A stretch of DNA of 64,000 bases from an uncultured Prevotellaceae bacterium (GTDB lineage: Bacteria; Bacteroidota; Bacteroidia; Bacteroidales; Bacteroidaceae): positions 21,755 through 85,754 of the forward strand of contig ONHN01000004.1 of the NCBI GenBank assembly GCA_900317635.1, in the 5' to 3' direction. A program made the translations under genes and the position numbers. Positions within the stretch are counted from its first letter, which is position 1. Every line of letters begins with the position of its first letter. This document shows positions 60,569 to 64,000 of the stretch, piece by piece. The notes under the pieces are model-generated. The model had not been told where the DNA came from and searched no databases. It saw only the letters and a list, made by a program, of their open reading frames with translations.

Positions 60569-62089
60569 TTACGATTGCAAGTTAAGGTTGAAATAGACGG
60601 CGTGGCTGACGCGTTGGTCTTCGGGTGGCAGTTGGTGCCAGTCGCCGAAGTCCTCCGTCAAGTAGTAGTCGGCATCGGCTGGAGCGGGGAAGGTGCGGTC
60701 TTCGAAAGGGATGCGCTGTAAAGGGAAAATCTTGTCACGTCGGTGCATGAGGCCCCAGCCGTTGCAGCGAAGCGGTTGGGCGAGGTAGGTCTTCTTTTCG
60801 AAGAAGAGTGCGGCCGTGTGCCATAGCAGGCTTAGCGCTGTGCGTTTCATGCCAAACCAAAGAAGCTCGGCTACGCTGCGCCAACTATAGTAATGCTGCT
60901 GCGTCAGGATGCTGTCGGCTTTGCAGTAGGCGCGCGCTACGCGCTTGGTAAAACTGCGCGGGAACGCGGGGCACGCCGTTTGCGGAAAGATGTCGATGAA
61001 AACACCTTTATTGTAGTCTTGTGCGAAGTCGTCGCCGCGTTCAACGAAGAACGTGCGCGTGTTGCGCACCTTATAGATGGGTGTGCGACTGGGCGGGTCG
61101 GGGAGGATGAGGTGGGGCGGTAGTTCGCGGCGCAAGGCCTCCACCATTTTGGGCACGTCGTCGGCCAGGACGTCGATGTCCATATCGTCGTCCCAAGGTA
61201 TAAAGCCGCCGTGGCGCATAGCACCCAACAACGTGCCGCCCTGCATCCACCAGCGCACGCCAGCGCGGTCGAGGATGTCGCCTACCGCCACCAGCATATC
61301 GAGCATCTCAAGTTGCAGCGCGCGCAGGTGGCGGCTGCGGTAGGCGCTTAGGGCATCGCCTTCGCCTCCTCCTTTTTCAACGTTGTGTTGCTGCCTGTTT
61401 TCGGCCAGTCGCTCCAGCAGCGGCAGGTCGTCGGGCACGGTGAGCTTCATGCTGCGTTCGCTGCCCTGAACGAGGAAAATGGGCGTTTCGGGCTGGTAGC
61501 GCAAAACAACGCCGCAGTCGTCCGTAGGCTGAAAGGTTGTGTCGGTTTGGGCGTGCTGATAAGCCTGACGGATGAGGCTGAGGCGAAAAGCCTGTGGCGT
61601 TTGGGCACGGCGCAGCAACTCGCGCGGCGGGATGGCACGTATGTAGTTGTTCTCTGCTTGGAATATCGTGTCGGAAGAGGGTAGGGCCGTAGCTACCGCC
61701 TGCTCTCTTTGCAAGGCATTGCAAACGGCGGAAATCACTTCTGTCGGCAGGAGTGGCCGCGCCGCATCGTGGAAGATGAGGTTGGTCTGCTCGCCGTCTT
61801 CGTGGGCGTAGGTGCTGATGGCGGCGAGGGAGGAGTCGCTACGCTCTTTTCCTCCCGCAACGATGTGGTGCACCTTATGGTAATCGCCGCGTGAGACCTC
61901 GGCCTTCGTCTCTTCAAGAAAGGCGGGGTTTGCCACGATGCAAATTTCGTGGATGCACGCGGCGCTTTCGAAGGCCTCGATGCTATGGCGCAACAGGCTC
62001 TTTCCGCATAGCTGGAGGAATTGCTTGGGGCGCTCCGCTGCGAAGCGCTTGCCGCTACCAGCGGCCAGTATGACGGCGATGTTTTTCAT
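60569..62089 (-). CDS. IspD-LicD fusion: predicted cytidylyltransferase plus phosphosugar transferase
   Basis: 506 residues. The N-terminal domain (1 to about 232) is an IspD/TarI-type cytidylyltransferase with AAGSGKRF (9-16) and LIFHDAARPLL (104-114). A linker (233-250) leads to a LicD domain with QGGTLLGAMRHGG and WDDDMDID (299-306). LicD proteins transfer phosphocholine or ribitol phosphate; ISPD/TarI enzymes make CDP-ribitol. The fusion suggests synthesis and transfer of a CDP-activated polyol or choline. It is the first gene of the operon. Confidence 0.85.
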   Translation of the reverse strand: MKNIAVILAAGSGKRFAAERPKQFLQLCGKSLLRHSIEAFESAACIHEICIVANPAFLEETKAEVSRGDYHKVHHIVAGGKERSDSSLAAISTYAHEDGEQTNLIFHDAARPLLPTEVISAVCNALQREQAVATALPSSDTIFQAENNYIRAIPPRELLRRAQTPQAFRLSLIRQAYQHAQTDTTFQPTDDCGVVLRYQPETPIFLVQGSERSMKLTVPDDLPLLERLAENRQQHNVEKGGGEGDALSAYRSRHLRALQLEMLDMLVAVGDILDRAGVRWWMQGGTLLGAMRHGGFIPWDDDMDIDVLADDVPKMVEALRRELPPHLILPDPPSRTPIYKVRNTRTFFVERGDDFAQDYNKGVFIDIFPQTACPAFPRSFTKRVARAYCKADSILTQQHYYSWRSVAELLWFGMKRTALSLLWHTAALFFEKKTYLAQPLRCNGWGLMHRRDKIFPLQRIPFEDRTFPAPADADYYLTEDFGDWHQLPPEDQRVSHAVYFNLNLQS

Positions 62090-62111
62090 TCGGCGTACGT
62101 TTTTATGCCTG

Positions 62112-62119
62112 CAAAGTTA
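62112..62119 (-). promoter_or_regulatory. promoter -7 element of the ispD-licD operon
   Basis: TAACTTTG on the minus strand, 22 bases before the start. Divergent from the flippase promoter at 62173. Confidence 0.6.
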
Positions 62120-62172
62120 GCAAAACTTCGGCAAATGCTTGTGCGAAGTTTTATATTACTGACAAAAACACC

Positions 62173-62180
62173 TACTTTTG
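62173..62180 (+). promoter_or_regulatory. promoter -7 element of the flippase gene
   Basis: TACTTTTG, 22 bases before the ATG. Confidence 0.6.
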
Positions 62181-62202
62181 TGGCGCGACAACAGTTTTTG
62201 TT

Positions 62203-63648
62203 ATGGCTGAAAGTTTGAAGCAAAAGACGGCGCGCGGCCTTTTTTGGGGCGGCACGATGAACGTTCTGCAACAGGTGCTGAACCTTGCGTTTGGCATCTG
62301 TCTTGGGCGTTTGCTGACCGATAGCGACTACGGCATGGTGGGGATGCTGACGATTTTCAGCGCTGTGGCAGGCGCGTTGCAGGAGGGTGGCTTTATTTCT
62401 GCCCTCAATAAGCGTAAAGACGTGACCGATGCCGACTACAATTCCGTTTTCTGGTTCAACACGTTGGTAGGTGCAGGCCTTTACGCTGTGCTTTTCTTCT
62501 GTGCGCCCCTCATCGCTCGTTTCTACGGCGAACCCGCCCTCGTACCCCTTGCACGCTTCCTCTTCCTGGGCTTCTTCATCACGGCCCTAAACATTGTGCC
62601 GCGCGCCCGCATGTTTCGCGAAATGCGCGTGAAGGCCAATATGCTCATCATCCTTGCGGCGCAGGTCGTGAGCGGCGCAGTGGGCATCGTGTTGGCGTGG
62701 AATGGCTTTGCCTATTGGGGCATTGCAACGCAGACGGTGGTCTATGTCAGCACGATTACGCTGCTATGCTATGCCACGACGCGTTGGCGCCCCCGCCTGC
62801 ATTTCGCGTGGGGCCCCATTCGCGAGATGTTCGGGTTTAGCAGCAGGCTCGTCGTCACGAGCCTCGCCAACATCCTGAACCAAAACCTCCTTTCCGTGCT
62901 CTTAGGCCGTTTCTATACGCGTGCCGACGTGGGCAACTTCACGCAGGCCAACAAGTGGAACTACATGGGCCACTCCACGCTGACCAATATGCTGTGGGGT
63001 GTTGCGCAACCCGTCCTGACGAAAGTCGACGAAGACCCTGCGCGTCAGCAAGCCGTGTTTCGTAAGCTCCTACGCTTCGCAGCTTTCGTTTCGTTCCCTG
63101 CCATGTTCGGCCTCTCCCTTGTGAGCCGCGAATTCATCTACATCACGATTACGGCCAAGTGGAAACCCGCCGTCCCGATGTTGCAACTGCTGTGCTTGTG
63201 GGGTGCTTTCGTTCCCGTGCAAAGCCTTTTCTGCAATCTGCTGATAAGCCGAGGGCGCAGCGATTGGTATATGTGGGGCACGCTGGCGCTGGTAGGGGCC
63301 GAGCTCGTTGGTGTGCTGGCGGTGGGGGCTTGGGGCGTGACGATGATTTTGCGCGTCTTCGTAGCAACGAACATCGCCTGGCTCTTCGTGTGGCACGCCC
63401 TGGTGCATCGCGAAACGGGTCTGCGCCTGCACCATGTACTGCTCGACCTCGCCCCTTACTTCTTCCTTGCCGCCGCGCTGTGCTTCATGGCGGCCTACTT
63501 GAGCAGCCACCTCAGCGGCCTTTGGCTGAAACTCGTTTTCAAGGTCGTCTTCGTTGGCGCGCTCTATATAATAATATTGTATATGAGCGGCAGCGTCATT
63601 CTTCGCGAAAGCATGCAGTTTTTAGGAAAGAAGAAAGAAGAAGGATAG
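62203..63648 (+). CDS. lipopolysaccharide/teichuronic-type flippase (MOP superfamily)
   Basis: 481 residues, about 12-14 membrane spans. The N-terminus (KQKTARGLFWGGTMNVLQQV, GRLLTDSDYGMVGML) is typical of Wzx/TuaB-like exporters. It is divergent from the ispD-licD operon and probably exports the glycan made there. The AT-rich motif at 63565-63584 lies within codons near its end. The 3' end is followed by a methylase remnant. Confidence 0.92.
   Translation: MAESLKQKTARGLFWGGTMNVLQQVLNLAFGICLGRLLTDSDYGMVGMLTIFSAVAGALQEGGFISALNKRKDVTDADYNSVFWFNTLVGAGLYAVLFFCAPLIARFYGEPALVPLARFLFLGFFITALNIVPRARMFREMRVKANMLIILAAQVVSGAVGIVLAWNGFAYWGIATQTVVYVSTITLLCYATTRWRPRLHFAWGPIREMFGFSSRLVVTSLANILNQNLLSVLLGRFYTRADVGNFTQANKWNYMGHSTLTNMLWGVAQPVLTKVDEDPARQQAVFRKLLRFAAFVSFPAMFGLSLVSREFIYITITAKWKPAVPMLQLLCLWGAFVPVQSLFCNLLISRGRSDWYMWGTLALVGAELVGVLAVGAWGVTMILRVFVATNIAWLFVWHALVHRETGLRLHHVLLDLAPYFFLAAALCFMAAYLSSHLSGLWLKLVFKVVFVGALYIIILYMSGSVILRESMQFLGKKKEEG
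63565..63584. repeat. TATATAATAATATTGTATAT motif inside the flippase gene
   Basis: A variant of the AT-rich motif, within codons for LYIIILYM and 65 bases before the stop, in the opposite orientation relative to the gene. Confidence 0.45.
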
Positions 63649-63657
63649 TTTGCTTTT

Positions 63658-63911
63658 TCTCGCATGAAGCTGAGCAGGCGGTGTATCAAATTTATGAAGG
63701 CGACCGCAACGGCAATCGTAGAGTGGATGCTGAGGAGATAGAAGTGCTACCCTTGAAAGGAGATGGTGACTTTCGTTCCCCCGAATGCGTGGAACTTCTC
63801 AAGCAAGCCGACATTGTTTGCACTAATCCACCATTCTCGTTGTTCAGAGAGTATGTGGCACAACTTGTGAAATACGATAAAAGTTCCTTATTTAAGTTTC
63901 GGAAGTTGTGA
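63658..63911 (+). pseudogene. fragment of an EcoRI-type adenine DNA methylase
   Basis: An internal stretch of about 80 codons (EAEQAVYQIYEGDRNGN, LLKQADIVCTNPPFSLFREY) resembles EcoRI-family adenine methyltransferases; NPPF is catalytic motif IV. There is no valid start and no upstream domain (the SAM-binding motif is missing). The frame then continues into the copy F repeat, where it stops at TGA 63909-63911. It is a decayed remnant, cut at its 3' end by the repeat. Confidence 0.7.
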
Positions 63912-64000
63912 TAGAGCGGGACAAATGGTGCGCGAAGCGTACCACATCTTGCTTAACCGCGTACCGCGAGGAGCGTAGCGACGAGTGGTGCGCGGATAGT
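63893..64000 (+). mobile_element. MITE-like composite hairpin element, copy F (cut by window edge)
   Basis: Begins at AAGTTTCGGAAGTTGTGATA, then hairpin h1 (63927-63943, GGTGCGCGAAGCGTACC) and the left arm (from about 63948, with GAGGAGCGTAGCGACGAG) to the window edge. It is very similar to copy A and appears to have broken the methylase fragment. Confidence 0.72.

Noticed and set aside
63159-63911. 250-codon frame covering the flippase 3' end and the methylase fragment
   Set aside because: The first half is out of frame with the flippase and has no similarity to anything; only the last ~80 codons resemble a methylase.

Overview
The window is chromosomal DNA of a Bacteroidales bacterium, most likely close to the Prevotellaceae; genus Alloprevotella is only a guess. 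Three things point there. Promoters follow the Bacteroidetes pattern (TTTG, about 19-21 bases, TAnnTTTG). Most genes lack a Shine-Dalgarno sequence. Many genes are typical of the phylum: fused SecDF, a UpxY antiterminator, PCMD and DUF4252/DUF4294/DUF3098/DUF3467 proteins, and type IX secretion (T9SS) components with T9SS-sorted cargo.

Layout. 1-4.75 kb: TPR lipoprotein (cut by the window edge), dut, dgt and a Wzx-type flippase. 4.8-7 kb: rpsO, a WYL regulator, a divergent transcript with two tiny ORFs, four small palindromes and tRNA-Met. 7.1-14.8 kb: leuS, YitT, a fucosyltransferase-like enzyme, rdgB and a PorZ-like T9SS protein. 15-25.4 kb: OmpA, DUF3467, a PorT-like barrel and a surface-protein region (T9SS cargo, HEPN/MNT pair, dockerin protein, barrel plus PCMD lipoprotein). 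26-37 kb: rnr, DUF4294, sufB, cvpA, infB-nusA-rimP and tRNA-Leu. 37.5-48.1 kb: ECF sigma operon, THUMP-like methyltransferase, M15 peptidase, ferredoxin, the ftsX-DUF3098-uppP-truB-queA-folK-lpxL cluster and ddh. 48.2-57 kb: upxY-wecA-cysQ, another T9SS cargo protein and secDF. 57.2-58.3 kb: an AT-rich DUF3791-DUF3990-DUF3791 island. 58.4-64 kb: a surface-glycan locus (acyltransferase, glycosyltransferase, IspD-LicD fusion, flippase), then a methylase remnant that runs into a repeat.

The genes fit together around the cell envelope: lipid-carrier recycling (uppP), glycan initiation (wecA), two flippases, lipid A acylation, SecDF export and T9SS surface delivery (PorZ, PorT-like, two or more cargos). 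The most unusual content is between genes. There is a MITE-like family of 0.3-0.5 kb elements with long imperfect inverted arms, a 76-bp tandem array upstream of cvpA, two nested-palindrome elements, an AT-rich motif that repeatedly follows stop codons in one orientation, and a duplicated terminator that brackets the DUF3990 island. No transposase, CRISPR array or rRNA was seen.
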